Below are positions 21,431 through 30,990 of a DNA stretch of 64,000 bases, piece after piece. Under the pieces are notes generated by a model, which had not been told where the DNA came from, did not search any database, and saw nothing but the letters and a program-made list of their open reading frames with translations. The DNA is from Rhodocyclales bacterium (GTDB lineage Bacteria; Pseudomonadota; Gammaproteobacteria; Burkholderiales; Rhodocyclaceae): NCBI GenBank assembly GCA_026399475.1, contig JAPLQY010000069.1:62001-126000 (forward strand), read 5' to 3'. The translations under genes and the position numbers were made by a program. Every line of letters begins with the position of its first letter. Position 1 is the first letter of the stretch.

Positions 21431-22537
21431 TCAGAACAATATCACGCCGCGCGCATTCCTTCCCTCGGCCAGATCGGCGAAGGCCTGCGGCGCTTCCTCG
21501 ATGCTGTAGGTGCGCGTGATCAGTTCGTCGAGCTTGAGCCGGCCGCTGCGATACAGGCCGATCAGGCGCGGGAAGTCCTGCTGCGGGCGGGCCGAACCGA
21601 AGTAGCTGCCCTTCAGGGTCTTCTCCTCGAAGGTCAGGCTCGATGTGCGGATCGTGGTGGTGTCCTTGGGGCCGGCCACACCCACCACCACCGCCGTGCC
21701 GCCCTTGCGCAGGCAGCCGTAGGCCTGTGCCGCGATCTCGCCGAGGCCTACGCATTCGAAGGCATAGTCGGCGCCGCCTTCGGTCAGCTTCTTGAGCGCC
21801 TTGACGATGTTCTCTTCGTTCTTCGCGTTGATCGTGTGGGTGGCGCCGAACTGCTTTGCCATTTCGAGCTTGGCATCCGCCGTGTCGACGGCGACGATGA
21901 TGCGGGCGCCGGCGATGGCGCAGCCCTGGATGGCATTGAGGCCCACCCCGCCGCAGCCGAAGACCACGGTGGCCGAGCCCGCTTCGACCTTGGCCGTATT
22001 GACCGCGGCGCCGACGCCGGTCATCACGCCGCAGCCGATCAGCGCCGCCTTGTCGAGCGGCATTGCGGCGTCGATCTTGACCACGTTGTCGACGTGCAGC
22101 GTGGCGTATTCGGCCATCACGCCGCAGCCGGAAAAGATATTGAGCGGCTGGCCGGCGGCATCCCTGAACCGCGTCGTGCCGTCGGGCAGCGTGTAGCCGG
22201 CCTTGGCGGCCTGGTCGCAGAGCTGCGGGCGCCCGGTCTGGCAATAGCGGCACTTGCCGCACATGCTGACAAAGGAACTGACGACGTGGTCGCCCAGCGA
22301 AAAGCTACCGACGCCTTCGCCCACCGCGACGATCTCGCCGGCGCCTTCGTGGCCGAGCACTACCGGCAGCGGGAAGGGGATGGTGCCGTTGGTGGCCGAG
22401 AGATCGCTGTGGCAGACGCCGCATGCCGCCAGCTTGATCATCACTTCGCCGCGCTGCGGCGGATCGACGCTGACGGTTTCGACGACTACGGGCTTGCCGT
22501 ATTCGCGGCTGACGACTGCGCGGGCTTGTTGGGTCAT
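21431..22537 (-). CDS. Zinc-dependent alcohol dehydrogenase (MDR family)
   Basis: NAD(P)-dependent oxidation of a primary or secondary alcohol is likely. The 368-residue protein has catalytic-zinc residues in CGVCHSD and GHEGAG, the structural-zinc cluster CGKCRYCQTGRPQLC and the nucleotide-binding VFGCGGVGLNA. The sequence resembles the class III-like branch. It starts at ATG 22537 with gagga upstream. Its neighbours place it in the acyl-CoA degradation operon. Confidence 0.88.
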   Translation of the reverse strand: MTQQARAVVSREYGKPVVVETVSVDPPQRGEVMIKLAACGVCHSDLSATNGTIPFPLPVVLGHEGAGEIVAVGEGVGSFSLGDHVVSSFVSMCGKCRYCQTGRPQLCDQAAKAGYTLPDGTTRFRDAAGQPLNIFSGCGVMAEYATLHVDNVVKIDAAMPLDKAALIGCGVMTGVGAAVNTAKVEAGSATVVFGCGGVGLNAIQGCAIAGARIIVAVDTADAKLEMAKQFGATHTINAKNEENIVKALKKLTEGGADYAFECVGLGEIAAQAYGCLRKGGTAVVVGVAGPKDTTTIRTSSLTFEEKTLKGSYFGSARPQQDFPRLIGLYRSGRLKLDELITRTYSIEEAPQAFADLAEGRNARGVILF

Positions 22538-22575
22538 GATGACGTCCTCATGGAGTTGACGAAAATGCGGTGATG

Positions 22576-23370
22576 CTATTCCTTGTACCAGACCAGTTGC
22601 TGCGTCGTGGCCAGCAGCGTGCCGTCTGTGCTCCAGACGTGGCCGTGGTGGTCGAAGTGGCCGTCGCTGAAAGCCTGGGCCTGGGCGACGGCGAGCAGGG
22701 GCGAGGCGCCCTGGCGGACCAGGGCCTCTTCGCCGGCATGGAAGTAGATGTTGATCGATACGGTGCCGATCGGCACGAAATCCGGCCGGCGCAGGAAGAT
22801 GCGCGGCAGGAAACTGTCGCACAGCGCCGTCAGCGAGGCGAAATCGAGTCGGCGCGGCGGATTGTCGGAAACCCAGACCTGGCTCAGGCTGTCTGCATTC
22901 ACGGCGAAGGGCTTGCCGCGCACGATGCGAAATTCATAGCGCTGGAGAAAACCCGTTGCCTTGCGCGGTGGCGCAACTTCGCACTGCTCTGCGGGCGGCA
23001 CCTCGGGACGGGTCGCCTCGACACGGCCCCAGGTTTCGCGGCGCAGGGCGCAGATGGCGATCGCCTGGACCAGCACGCGCTCCGATTGCCGCAGGCGGAT
23101 CGCCCAGTGCTGGCTGCTGCGATTGGCGCGCACCAGTTCAGTCTCGATCAGGTAGTCGCCGGCCTCGATCGGCGCGATGAAATTGAGGGTGAAGGACAGG
23201 GGGCCGCCCCGGCGCTCGGGATGATCCAGCATCGCCTGCATCATCGCTGCGGCGGTCACGCCGCCGTAGGGGCTGACCATGTTCCAGTAGTCTTCGCTGG
23301 TATGGCCATGCCAGCGATTCGGCGGTTCCGCCGTCAGGGCAATCGCCGTGTCGAAGGGATGCGGGTCCAT
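22576..23370 (-). CDS. Acyl-CoA thioesterase-like protein (double hotdog)
   Basis: A 264-residue TesB-like/4HBT_3 protein with two hotdog halves. The first contains VSPYGGVTAAAMMQAML and the second ends in GHVWSTDGTLLATTQQLV, the typical terminal pattern. These enzymes hydrolyse acyl-CoA esters. The start is at 23370, where ATG follows the synthetase stop by four bases; the longer frame upstream is a shadow. Confidence 0.82.
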   Translation of the reverse strand: MDPHPFDTAIALTAEPPNRWHGHTSEDYWNMVSPYGGVTAAAMMQAMLDHPERRGGPLSFTLNFIAPIEAGDYLIETELVRANRSSQHWAIRLRQSERVLVQAIAICALRRETWGRVEATRPEVPPAEQCEVAPPRKATGFLQRYEFRIVRGKPFAVNADSLSQVWVSDNPPRRLDFASLTALCDSFLPRIFLRRPDFVPIGTVSINIYFHAGEEALVRQGASPLLAVAQAQAFSDGHFDHHGHVWSTDGTLLATTQQLVWYKE

Positions 23371-23374
23371 GGCC

Positions 23375-24856
23375 TCAGATTTTGCGAACACGGTCGCCCC
23401 AGTAGGCATCGCGAATCCTGCGTTTGAGCACTTTGCCATTGTCATCACGCGGCAGGGCCGTGACGATGTCGATGCGGCGCGGAACCTTGTAACCGGCGAT
23501 GCGTTCGCCCAGGTTGGCGCGGATTGTTTCGGCGTCGAGCGTCGCACCGGCTTCGGCGACCACCTGCGCCGCCAGCGCTTCGCCGTATTCCTCGTCGGGG
23601 ATTCCGACTACTGCACAGTCGGCCACGCCTGGCAGGGTAATCAGCACGTGTTCGATCTCGGCTGGGTAGATGTTGACGCCGCCCGAGATCACCATATCCG
23701 AGGCGCGGTCGCAGATGAACAGAAAGCCTTCGTCATCGAGGTAGCCCATGTCGCCGACACTGACCAGACCGTCGTGCTCGACTGCGCGGCGGGCGGCCTC
23801 ATTGCCGTGATAGGTGAAATCGGAATAGGCCGGCTGGTGCACGTAAATATTGCCGATTTCGCCGCTGGGCAGGCTGCGGCCGGCGTCGTCGAGGATGCGG
23901 ATCTCGGCGTTGCCGACGCGCTTGCCGGCGCTGCCTGCCTTGCGCGCCGCATCCTGTGGGGGCATGACGGTGATGTAGCCGGTTTCGCTCGAGGCATAGG
24001 CTTCGTAGATCACCGGCCCCAGCCAGGCGATCATGGCTTTCTTGACCTCGGGCGCGCAGGGCGAGCCGGTCGAGGCGACGAACTTGAGCGAGGAAAGGTC
24101 GTAGCGGCTGCGTACCTCTGCCGGCAGCCGCAGCAGGCGTACGTACATGACCGGCACCAGGTAGGCGGTATCGATGCGGTGGCGTTCGATCAGGGCCAGC
24201 GTGGCTTCGGCGTCGAATTTCTCCTCCAGTACGAACAGCGAGCCCTGCAGCAGCGACTGCTGGGCAAAGGAACTGGGGGCGCTGTGATACAGCGGCGCCG
24301 AAAGGAGGCTGCGGACGCCGGGGTAGATGCCCAGAGCATCCTTGGCCACTTGTGCTGCCAGCGACTGCTGTTCCGGTGTCGGGGGCAGGCGACGCACGCC
24401 CTTGGGCCGGCCGGTGGTGCCCGAGGTATAGGCCATGTGGCCGCGCGGAGTGCGCGGCGACCCGCCGTAGGACTCCTGCGCGGCGAGCCAGGTTTCGAAG
24501 TCGGCTTCGTCGCCTTGCGCTTGACCAACGACGATCACCCTGACCTGCGGCGGAATCGCGCCGGCGATCGCCGCCAGCAGGTCGGGCTGGATGAACAGCA
24601 CTTTCGCGCCGCAGTCGCCGAGGATGAAGCCGGCCTCGTCGCGCTTGAAGTGCCAGTTGATCTGACAGTACCAGGCACCCGCGATGCGGCAGCCCTGGAT
24701 GATGTCGACGTAGGCCGGGTCGTTCCTCAGCATTACGGCGACGGCATCGCCGTCAGCGACGCCCAGGCGGGCCAGGCCGCCGGCCAGTCGCGCCGCGCGT
24801 TGGTCGATCTCGGTGCCGGAACGTTCGAGCGGGCCGAAGACCAGGGATGCCGTCAT
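23375..24856 (-). CDS. AMP-dependent acyl-CoA synthetase
   Basis: Activates a carboxylic acid as acyl-CoA through an acyl-adenylate. The 493-residue protein shows the P-loop YTSGTTGRPKG, the A5-type YEAYASSETG, the hinge region DRASDMVISGGVNIYPAEIE and the C-terminal lysine in DNGKVLKRRIRD. It overlaps the dehydrogenase gene upstream by ATGA and is separated from the thioesterase by four bases. The acid activated is unknown. Confidence 0.93.
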   Translation of the reverse strand: MTASLVFGPLERSGTEIDQRAARLAGGLARLGVADGDAVAVMLRNDPAYVDIIQGCRIAGAWYCQINWHFKRDEAGFILGDCGAKVLFIQPDLLAAIAGAIPPQVRVIVVGQAQGDEADFETWLAAQESYGGSPRTPRGHMAYTSGTTGRPKGVRRLPPTPEQQSLAAQVAKDALGIYPGVRSLLSAPLYHSAPSSFAQQSLLQGSLFVLEEKFDAEATLALIERHRIDTAYLVPVMYVRLLRLPAEVRSRYDLSSLKFVASTGSPCAPEVKKAMIAWLGPVIYEAYASSETGYITVMPPQDAARKAGSAGKRVGNAEIRILDDAGRSLPSGEIGNIYVHQPAYSDFTYHGNEAARRAVEHDGLVSVGDMGYLDDEGFLFICDRASDMVISGGVNIYPAEIEHVLITLPGVADCAVVGIPDEEYGEALAAQVVAEAGATLDAETIRANLGERIAGYKVPRRIDIVTALPRDDNGKVLKRRIRDAYWGDRVRKI

Positions 24857-25938
24857 GCCGCGCGGGAAAGCCTTGCAAAGCGTTGCAGGTGGCTGTCCGT
24901 ATCGCCGAACGTCATTTCAATGGCGGTTAGGCGCTTGAACCAGTGGCTCAGCATCAACTCGTCCGTCATGCCCATGCCGCCGTGCAACTGCACCGCGTTC
25001 TGCGCGATGAAGCGGCAGGCCTGGCCGATGGTCACCTTGGCGGCCGAGATTGTCCGCTGGCGTGCGGCTGTATTCTTGTTGGTGCAATGCATGGCGGCGA
25101 GGTAGCTCATCGAGCGTGCCTGCTCCAGGTGCAGCAGCATGTCGGCCATGCGGTGCTGCAGGGCCTGGAAGCGGCCGATGGGCTGGCCGAACTGCTGGCG
25201 CGTCTTGAGGTATTCGGTGGTCGCGGCGACGGTTGCCTCCATGATGCCGACGGCCTCCGAACAGAGCGCGGCGAGGCCGATGTCCAGCGCGGCGTCGATC
25301 GCATCGAGGGCGCCGCCGGCGTCTATCCGCATGGCCGGCGCATTGTTCAGCACGACATCGGCCGCGCGCTGGCCGTCGAGCATCGGGTAGTCGCGCAGGC
25401 TGACGCCCTCGGCGCCCGAGGTCACGGCAAACAGTGCCGTATCGCCGCGCGCCGTTTGCGCGGAAACGAGCAGCAGGTCGGCGCAGCCGCCGTGGGCCAC
25501 CACCGCCTTGCGTCCGTTGAGGTTGCCGTTGAATTCCGTCACCGGTTCGCTGCGGGCGTCGCCATGCGCGAGCACGACAATCGTTTCGCCGGTGGCGATG
25601 TTCGGCAGCCATTGCTCCTGAAAGTCGGCGCTGGCGATACGGCGAATCAGTGCCGGGGCGACCACCGCGGCGGCGAGCCAGGGTTCCAGCAGCAGGCCGG
25701 CGCCGAAGGCGCCCATCACCAGGCCGGTTTCCTGCGGGCCGTAGCCGAGGCCGCCATAATTCTCGTCGATGTTGAGCGCCAGCACGCCGAGATCGGCCAG
25801 CGCCTGCCAGACCTCGCGGCTCCAGCCGGGAGCCGCATCGAAGATGGCGCGGCGTTTCTCGAAAGTGTAGTCCTTCGCAATGAAGCGCTGTACCGTGTCC
25901 TGCAGCGCTATCTGTTCTTCAGTGAAGTCGAAATTCAT
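24853..25938 (-). CDS. Acyl-CoA dehydrogenase, small (beta) subunit
   Basis: A 361-residue FadE-like subunit beginning MNFDFTEEQIALQDTVQRFI. It pairs with the gene one base upstream. In alpha2beta2 dehydrogenases known from mycobacterial steroid breakdown and in PimC/PimD, both subunits share FAD binding. The C-terminal AVQLHGGMGMTDELMLSHWFKR block is present. The small subunit lacks a clear catalytic glutamate at the usual C-terminal position. Confidence 0.9.
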   Translation of the reverse strand: MNFDFTEEQIALQDTVQRFIAKDYTFEKRRAIFDAAPGWSREVWQALADLGVLALNIDENYGGLGYGPQETGLVMGAFGAGLLLEPWLAAAVVAPALIRRIASADFQEQWLPNIATGETIVVLAHGDARSEPVTEFNGNLNGRKAVVAHGGCADLLLVSAQTARGDTALFAVTSGAEGVSLRDYPMLDGQRAADVVLNNAPAMRIDAGGALDAIDAALDIGLAALCSEAVGIMEATVAATTEYLKTRQQFGQPIGRFQALQHRMADMLLHLEQARSMSYLAAMHCTNKNTAARQRTISAAKVTIGQACRFIAQNAVQLHGGMGMTDELMLSHWFKRLTAIEMTFGDTDSHLQRFARLSRAA

Positions 25939-25939
25939 G

Positions 25940-27100
25940 TCACAGTCCCATGATCATCTGCGAGATGATGTTCTTCTGGATTTCGTTGGAGCCGCCGAAG
26001 ATCGACAGCTTGCGCAGGTTGCAATAGCCGGTGCCGAGATTGGTGGCGTAATCGGGGCCGACATCCGGCTGGCGGAAGGGCAGGGCATAGGGGCCGACGG
26101 CCTGCATCATCAGTTCGGAAATGGCCTGCTGGATTTCGGTGCCCTTGATCTTGAGGATCGAGGCTTCCGGTCCAGGCGCCTTCTTTTCGTGTTCCGCCGA
26201 CAGCACGCGCAGATTGGTGATTTCCAGTGCCATCAGGTCGATCTCGACCTGCGCCACGCGGGCGGCGAACAGCGGCTCGTCGAGCCGGCCTTCGGCTTCG
26301 GCGATGCGCTTGAGGCGCGCCAGTTCGCGCTTGGCGATGCCGATGCCGGCGATGTTGGTGCGCTCGTGGCCGAGCAGGAACTTGGCATAGGTCCAGCCCT
26401 TGTTCTCTTCGCCGACCAGGTTCTCCACCGGCACCCTGACATCTTCGAGCCAGACTTCATTGACCTCGTGGGCGCCGTCCAGGGTGATGATTGGGCGCAC
26501 CGTGACCCCGGGCGTTTTCATGTCGATCAGCAGGAAGGATATGCCACGCTGCGCCTTGGCCTCCGGGTCGCTGCGGACCAGGCAGAAGATCCAGTCGGCG
26601 TACTGGCCGAGCGTGGTCCAGGTCTTCTGGCCGCTGACAATGTAGTGATCTCCCTCTCTTGCTGCGCGGGTCTTGACCGAGGCCAGGTCGGAGCCGGCGC
26701 CGGGTTCGGAATAGCCCTGGCACCACCATTCCTCGGCTGACAGGATCTTCGGCAGGTAGCGCTGTTGCTGGGCCGCATTGCCGAAAGCCATCAGCACCGG
26801 CGCGAGCATCTTGAGGCCGAAGGAAATCAGGCGCGGCGCACCGGCCACCGCGCATTCCTCCTCGAAAATGTACTGCTCCGCCGGCGTCCAGCCGGGGCCA
26901 CCGAATTCCTTCGGCCAGCCGGGGCCGCCCCAGCCGCGCTGGTGCAGGGTGCGCTGCCAGAGCACATGTTCCTCGCGGTTCAGGTGTACGCCGTTCATCA
27001 CCTTGTCGCGGATGTGGGCCGGCAGTTTTTCTTTGACAAAGCTGCGCACTTCCTCGCGGAAGGCGCTTTCTTCGGGACTGAAATTGAGGTCCATGGGCAA
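25940..27100 (-). CDS. Acyl-CoA dehydrogenase, large (alpha) subunit
   Basis: A 386-residue subunit (or 384 from the second Met, MDLNFSPEE). The C-terminal motif is FGGSNEIQKN, so the MCAD-type Glu of YEG is replaced by Gly. A Glu lies at 246 in LLGHERT, close to the position used as base by the alpha subunits of mycobacterial heterotetrameric enzymes; I infer the same role. It is the first gene of its operon. A 29-bp conserved element ends about 37 bp upstream. Confidence 0.9.
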   Translation of the reverse strand: MPMDLNFSPEESAFREEVRSFVKEKLPAHIRDKVMNGVHLNREEHVLWQRTLHQRGWGGPGWPKEFGGPGWTPAEQYIFEEECAVAGAPRLISFGLKMLAPVLMAFGNAAQQQRYLPKILSAEEWWCQGYSEPGAGSDLASVKTRAAREGDHYIVSGQKTWTTLGQYADWIFCLVRSDPEAKAQRGISFLLIDMKTPGVTVRPIITLDGAHEVNEVWLEDVRVPVENLVGEENKGWTYAKFLLGHERTNIAGIGIAKRELARLKRIAEAEGRLDEPLFAARVAQVEIDLMALEITNLRVLSAEHEKKAPGPEASILKIKGTEIQQAISELMMQAVGPYALPFRQPDVGPDYATNLGTGYCNLRKLSIFGGSNEIQKNIISQMIMGL

Positions 27101-27136
27101 AATTCGTGATCTGGATGAGGCGCCAAAACGCGCCAG

Positions 27137-27165
27137 AAAGAACCGCAGTGCAGAATCGTGTTCTG
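27137..27165 (-). promoter_or_regulatory. Conserved operator-like element, site 1
   Basis: The minus strand reads CAGAAC-N4-TTCTGC-N2-TGCGGTTCTTT. Compared with 52065-52093, 22 of 29 positions are identical, including the inverted pair CAGAA-N5-TTCTG and a third half-like GTTCTTT. It lies between divergent units, close upstream of the dehydrogenase operon. Confidence 0.6.
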
Positions 27166-27347
27166 TAATATGCGTGCAGTGCGGATTGTTCTAGGACTTC
27201 GCCGGAAAGTCAATAAACATCCGATATTGCAGCGCAAAATGGGGTTTCGAGGCCGCCTTTTCGGCCTCTGCCGCGCTTGACGAGCCAAACGGCCTTGTGC
27301 CACCATTCGGAACATTCTCCCGGTTTTGGAATTCCGACTTGCACAGC

Positions 27348-28949
27348 ATGTCCGCCTCTCCCGCCCTGCCGTGCAGCACCGATTTCGTCCCGCGCGAGGA
27401 CTTGCCGCAGCGCATCCATCAGATCGTCGAAGCCTGGGTGGCGCGGCAACCGGGTGCTCCCGCCCTGCGCGAGGGGGACACGGTGATGAACTTCGGCCAG
27501 CTCGATGCAGCGGTGAGCGAAGCCGCCCGTCGATTTGCCGCGCAAGGTTTGCGCCCCGGCGACCGCCTGCTGCTGGTGGCCGAGAACAGCATTCCGGTAA
27601 TCGTATTGGCGCTGGCCTGCAGCCGGCTCGATGCATGGCTGGTACCGGTCAATGCGCGCCTGTCGCAACGCGAGATCGACACATTCATCGAGCACTCGGG
27701 CGCGCGCCTGGTCGCACTGACCACCGGGGTTTCGGCCGATGCCGAGGTCCACGCCCGGCGCCTGGGCGCAGCGGAAGTCGACTGGCCCGGTGTCGGCCGC
27801 TTCCATCTCGGCGCAGTCAATGTTGCCGCGCAGCCTGAGCCGGTTGCAGAGTCGGGCGCCGAGCAGGTTGCAGAGTCGGGCGCCGAGCAGGTTGCTGCGC
27901 TGATCTACACCTCGGGTACCTCGGGCGCGCCCAAGGCCGTCATGCTGACCCACCGCAACCTGCTGTTCATCGCCGAGAATGGTCGCTGCGCGCGGCGCCA
28001 GACGCCGGCCGACACGGTGTATGCCGTATTGCCGCTATCGCATATCTACGGTCTGGCGACCATGGCCCTGTCGGCCCTGAACGCCGGCGCGAGCCTGCTG
28101 CTGGTGCCGCGTTTCGATCCCGCTGCGGTGGCCGCTTCGCTCGAATCTGGCGGCGTGACCATCCTGCATGGCGTACCGGCGATGTATGCCAAACTACTGG
28201 AGTGGGGCCGCCGCCCCGGCCATCGCCTGCACGCTCCGATGCTTCGCATCGCCCAGGCCGGCGGGGCGCCGCTGGACCAGAATTTCAAGGACGATTTCGA
28301 GGCGATCTTCGGCCTCGTCCTGCATAACGGTTACGGCATGACTGAAGCATCGCCTTCGATTGCCCAGACGCGGCTCGATGCACCGCGTCGAGACTGCTCC
28401 GTCGGCCCGCCGATCCCAGGCATCGAGATCCGCATCGTCAAGGACGACGTCGCCCTCGCGCCGGGTAAAGTTGGCGAACTGCACGTACGCGGCCCGGGCA
28501 TCATGATGGGTTACTACAAGGCGCCGGAGCTGACACGCGACGCGGTCGACGCCGAAGGCTGGCTCAACACCGGAGATCTGGCGCGGCAGGATCAAGACGG
28601 TGCCCTGTTCGTCGTCGGCCGCTCGAAGGAGTTGATCATCCGTTCCGGCTTCAACGTCTATCCGATCGAGGTCGAACAGGCCATCAACAGCCATCCCGAT
28701 GTCGTGCATTGCGCCGTGGTGGGCCGCAGCGTGCCGGGCAACGAGGAGGTGGTGGCCTACGTTGAACTGGTGCCGGGGTGCCACCTGACGCCGCAGGTGC
28801 TGACAAGCTACCTGCACGACCTGCTTTCGCCCTACAAGATACCGTCGTACATCGAACTGCTCGAGCACCTGCCGGCCACGGCGACGGGGAAGATACTGAA
28901 AAACCAGCTGCGCCAGATGGCCGCGGCACAACCACAGGAGGCAACATGA
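27348..28949 (+). CDS. AMP-dependent acyl-CoA synthetase (long-chain/aromatic type)
   Basis: A 533-residue adenylate-forming ligase with IYTSGTSGAPKAV, NGYGMTEASP, LNTGDLARQDQDG and the terminal ATGKILKNQL with the catalytic Lys. The ATG at 27348 (MSASPALP) is preferred over the GTG at 27297. Residues 166-181 contain two exact copies of VAESGAEQ from a 24-bp DNA duplication just before the P-loop. The gene ends in an ATGA overlap with the solute-binding protein gene, so uptake and activation are translationally coupled. Confidence 0.92.
   Translation: MSASPALPCSTDFVPREDLPQRIHQIVEAWVARQPGAPALREGDTVMNFGQLDAAVSEAARRFAAQGLRPGDRLLLVAENSIPVIVLALACSRLDAWLVPVNARLSQREIDTFIEHSGARLVALTTGVSADAEVHARRLGAAEVDWPGVGRFHLGAVNVAAQPEPVAESGAEQVAESGAEQVAALIYTSGTSGAPKAVMLTHRNLLFIAENGRCARRQTPADTVYAVLPLSHIYGLATMALSALNAGASLLLVPRFDPAAVAASLESGGVTILHGVPAMYAKLLEWGRRPGHRLHAPMLRIAQAGGAPLDQNFKDDFEAIFGLVLHNGYGMTEASPSIAQTRLDAPRRDCSVGPPIPGIEIRIVKDDVALAPGKVGELHVRGPGIMMGYYKAPELTRDAVDAEGWLNTGDLARQDQDGALFVVGRSKELIIRSGFNVYPIEVEQAINSHPDVVHCAVVGRSVPGNEEVVAYVELVPGCHLTPQVLTSYLHDLLSPYKIPSYIELLEHLPATATGKILKNQLRQMAAAQPQEAT
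27843..27890 (+). repeat. In-frame 24-bp tandem duplication
   Basis: The unit gttgcagagtcgggcgccga(gcag) occurs twice in perfect tandem and adds one extra VAESGAEQ to the synthetase just before the P-loop. The identity implies a recent duplication. Confidence 0.9.
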
Positions 28950-30112
28950 CACCAATCAGAATCATGGCCGCAACGCTGGCGGCCGCTGCGCTCGGCACCA
29001 GCGGAACGGCAAGCGCCGAGGAATTCACGGTCGGCGTGCAGATCCCATTGACCGGCGCCATGGCGCGCTCGGGTGGCGGCATGGCGGAAGGCATCCAGAC
29101 CGCGGCCGAGTTGTTCAACAAGGGAAACGGCAAGCACAAGATCAAGCTGATCACGGTGGATGACGAATCAAACCCGGCCAAGGCCGTTGCCGCGGTCGAG
29201 AAGCTCGCTTCGCAGGGCGTCGTGGCACTGGTCGGCGGCTTCGGCTCGAACATCATCGGCCCGGCTTCGGATGCCGCCAACAAGCAGAACCTGGTGTACA
29301 TGACCGCCGGCGGCGTCGACAACGACCTCACCAAGCGCGGCTACAAGAGCTTCTTCCGCATCAACAACACCCAGGGTTACGAGCGCGCAGTGACCCAGAT
29401 GTTCGAGGAGCAGGGGGTCAAGTCGGTATCCATCGTGCATTCGACCAAGGAAGCCACGGCGGACCTGGCCAAGGACATGCAGAAGGCATTGACGCCGAAG
29501 GGCATCAAGGTCGTGCTGCATCCCTTCGACCCGGCCATCACCGACTTCAAGCCGATCATCAACAAGATCAAGCTGCAGGACAAGCCCGAAGTCATCCTGA
29601 TGTCGGCCTACGAAAACGACTATGTAGGCATCATCCGTGCGGCGAAAGTGCTGAAGCCCGAGATCAAGGCCATCGTCGGCGTCTGGTCGCTGGCCACCTC
29701 GAAGATGTGGAAGGACTTCCCGGACCTGATGCCCAACATCACCGGCACCTCGCTCTTGCCCTATCCGGTGGACTTCAAGCAGCCCGAGGGCAAGCTGTTC
29801 GCCGACACTTACAAGAAAATGTTCAACAAGGACGTCGACTACCTGGCCCAGTTCGGCTTCGTCAAGGCGCAACTGCTGTTCGAAGCCATCGCTCGCGCCG
29901 CGGACAGCGGCAGCCTGAAGAAGGGCGGCCTCGCCGACGAGTTGCGCAAGACCAACAGGGAAACCCTGATCGGCCGCGTGCAGTTCGACGCCAACGGCGA
30001 CAACCTCAACTTCCGCCACCGCATGGGCCAGCATCAGGAAGGCAAGATCGTCATCGTGTCGCCCAAGAGTGAGGCCACCGGCGCCATCGTCTGGCCCGGG
30101 CTGCCCTGGTAG
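28946..30112 (+). CDS. Liv-type ABC transporter solute-binding protein
   Basis: A periplasmic binding protein of the branched-chain amino acid family, 388 residues. The signal peptide runs to about residue 24 (GTSGTASAEE). The mature part starts FTVGVQIPLTGAMARSGG, typical of type I folds. Catabolic homologues carry aromatic or alicyclic acids rather than amino acids. It overlaps the synthetase gene by ATGA and is followed five bases later by the first permease. Confidence 0.9.
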   Translation: MTPIRIMAATLAAAALGTSGTASAEEFTVGVQIPLTGAMARSGGGMAEGIQTAAELFNKGNGKHKIKLITVDDESNPAKAVAAVEKLASQGVVALVGGFGSNIIGPASDAANKQNLVYMTAGGVDNDLTKRGYKSFFRINNTQGYERAVTQMFEEQGVKSVSIVHSTKEATADLAKDMQKALTPKGIKVVLHPFDPAITDFKPIINKIKLQDKPEVILMSAYENDYVGIIRAAKVLKPEIKAIVGVWSLATSKMWKDFPDLMPNITGTSLLPYPVDFKQPEGKLFADTYKKMFNKDVDYLAQFGFVKAQLLFEAIARAADSGSLKKGGLADELRKTNRETLIGRVQFDANGDNLNFRHRMGQHQEGKIVIVSPKSEATGAIVWPGLPW

Positions 30113-30117
30113 GTCCA

Positions 30118-30990
30118 GTGTCGGATCTGGTTCTTCAGGCGCTGTATTCCGGACTGCTGGTCGGCGGCGTCTATGCGCTGATCGCGCTCGGACTGGCGCT
30201 GACTTTCGGCACCATGCGGGTGATCAACCTCGCCCATGGCGAGCTGGTGCTGCTCGCCGCCTACATGGCCTATGTGGTGGAGAGCCGGCTGCAGCTCAAC
30301 CCGGTGTTCGCCATTCCGCTGGCGGTGCTGGTGGCCTGCGCCTGCTCGGCGCTGGTGTATTTGCTGGTGGATCGGATCCGCAAGAACCGCGAGCTGAATT
30401 CGCTGATGCTCACCTTCGCCATCGGCATCGTCATCACCAATGCCGTGCTGCTGATTTTTTCCGGCGACGTGCGCTCCACCAACTCGGCGCTGATGCAGGA
30501 CGCCGTGCAGTTGGGGCCGCTGTTCAGCATGAAGAGCGAACTGGGCGCTTTCGTCGTCAGCCTGGTGCTGGTCCTGGCGCTCTGGCAGTGGCTGTCGCGC
30601 AGCTGGTACGGGCGTGCCGTGCGTGCCGTGTCGTCCAACCGCGATGCGGCCAAGCTGATGGGCATCAACCCGGCCAGGACCGAGCTGATCTCCTTCATCG
30701 TCGCCGGCGCGCTGGCCGCCTGCGCCGGCGTCGCACTGTATTCGAGCAGCGTGGTACATCCGCCGCTGGGCCACGCGCTGACGGTCAAGGCCTTCATCAT
30801 CACCGTGCTGGCCGGCGTCGGCTCGGTGCCCGGGGTGCTGGCGGCGGCCCTGTTGCTCGGTGTCACCGAGGCGATGACGGTGACGCTGTGGAGCTCGGCG
30901 CTGCAGGAACTGGTGGGCATGACGCTGTTCCTGGTGGTGCTGCTGGTTCTGCCCAACGGCCTTTTCGGTTCCGCCAAGCGGCGCGGCTGA
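30118..30990 (+). CDS. Liv-type ABC transporter permease (LivH family)
   Basis: An inner-membrane permease of 290 residues with about eight membrane segments. The signature GLALTFGTMRVINLAHGE is near the N-terminus and ITVLAGVGSVPGVLAAALLLG is the conserved EAA-like loop. It starts with GTG at 30118 and overlaps the next gene by the shared TGATG. Confidence 0.92.
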   Translation: MSDLVLQALYSGLLVGGVYALIALGLALTFGTMRVINLAHGELVLLAAYMAYVVESRLQLNPVFAIPLAVLVACACSALVYLLVDRIRKNRELNSLMLTFAIGIVITNAVLLIFSGDVRSTNSALMQDAVQLGPLFSMKSELGAFVVSLVLVLALWQWLSRSWYGRAVRAVSSNRDAAKLMGINPARTELISFIVAGALAACAGVALYSSSVVHPPLGHALTVKAFIITVLAGVGSVPGVLAAALLLGVTEAMTVTLWSSALQELVGMTLFLVVLLVLPNGLFGSAKRRG

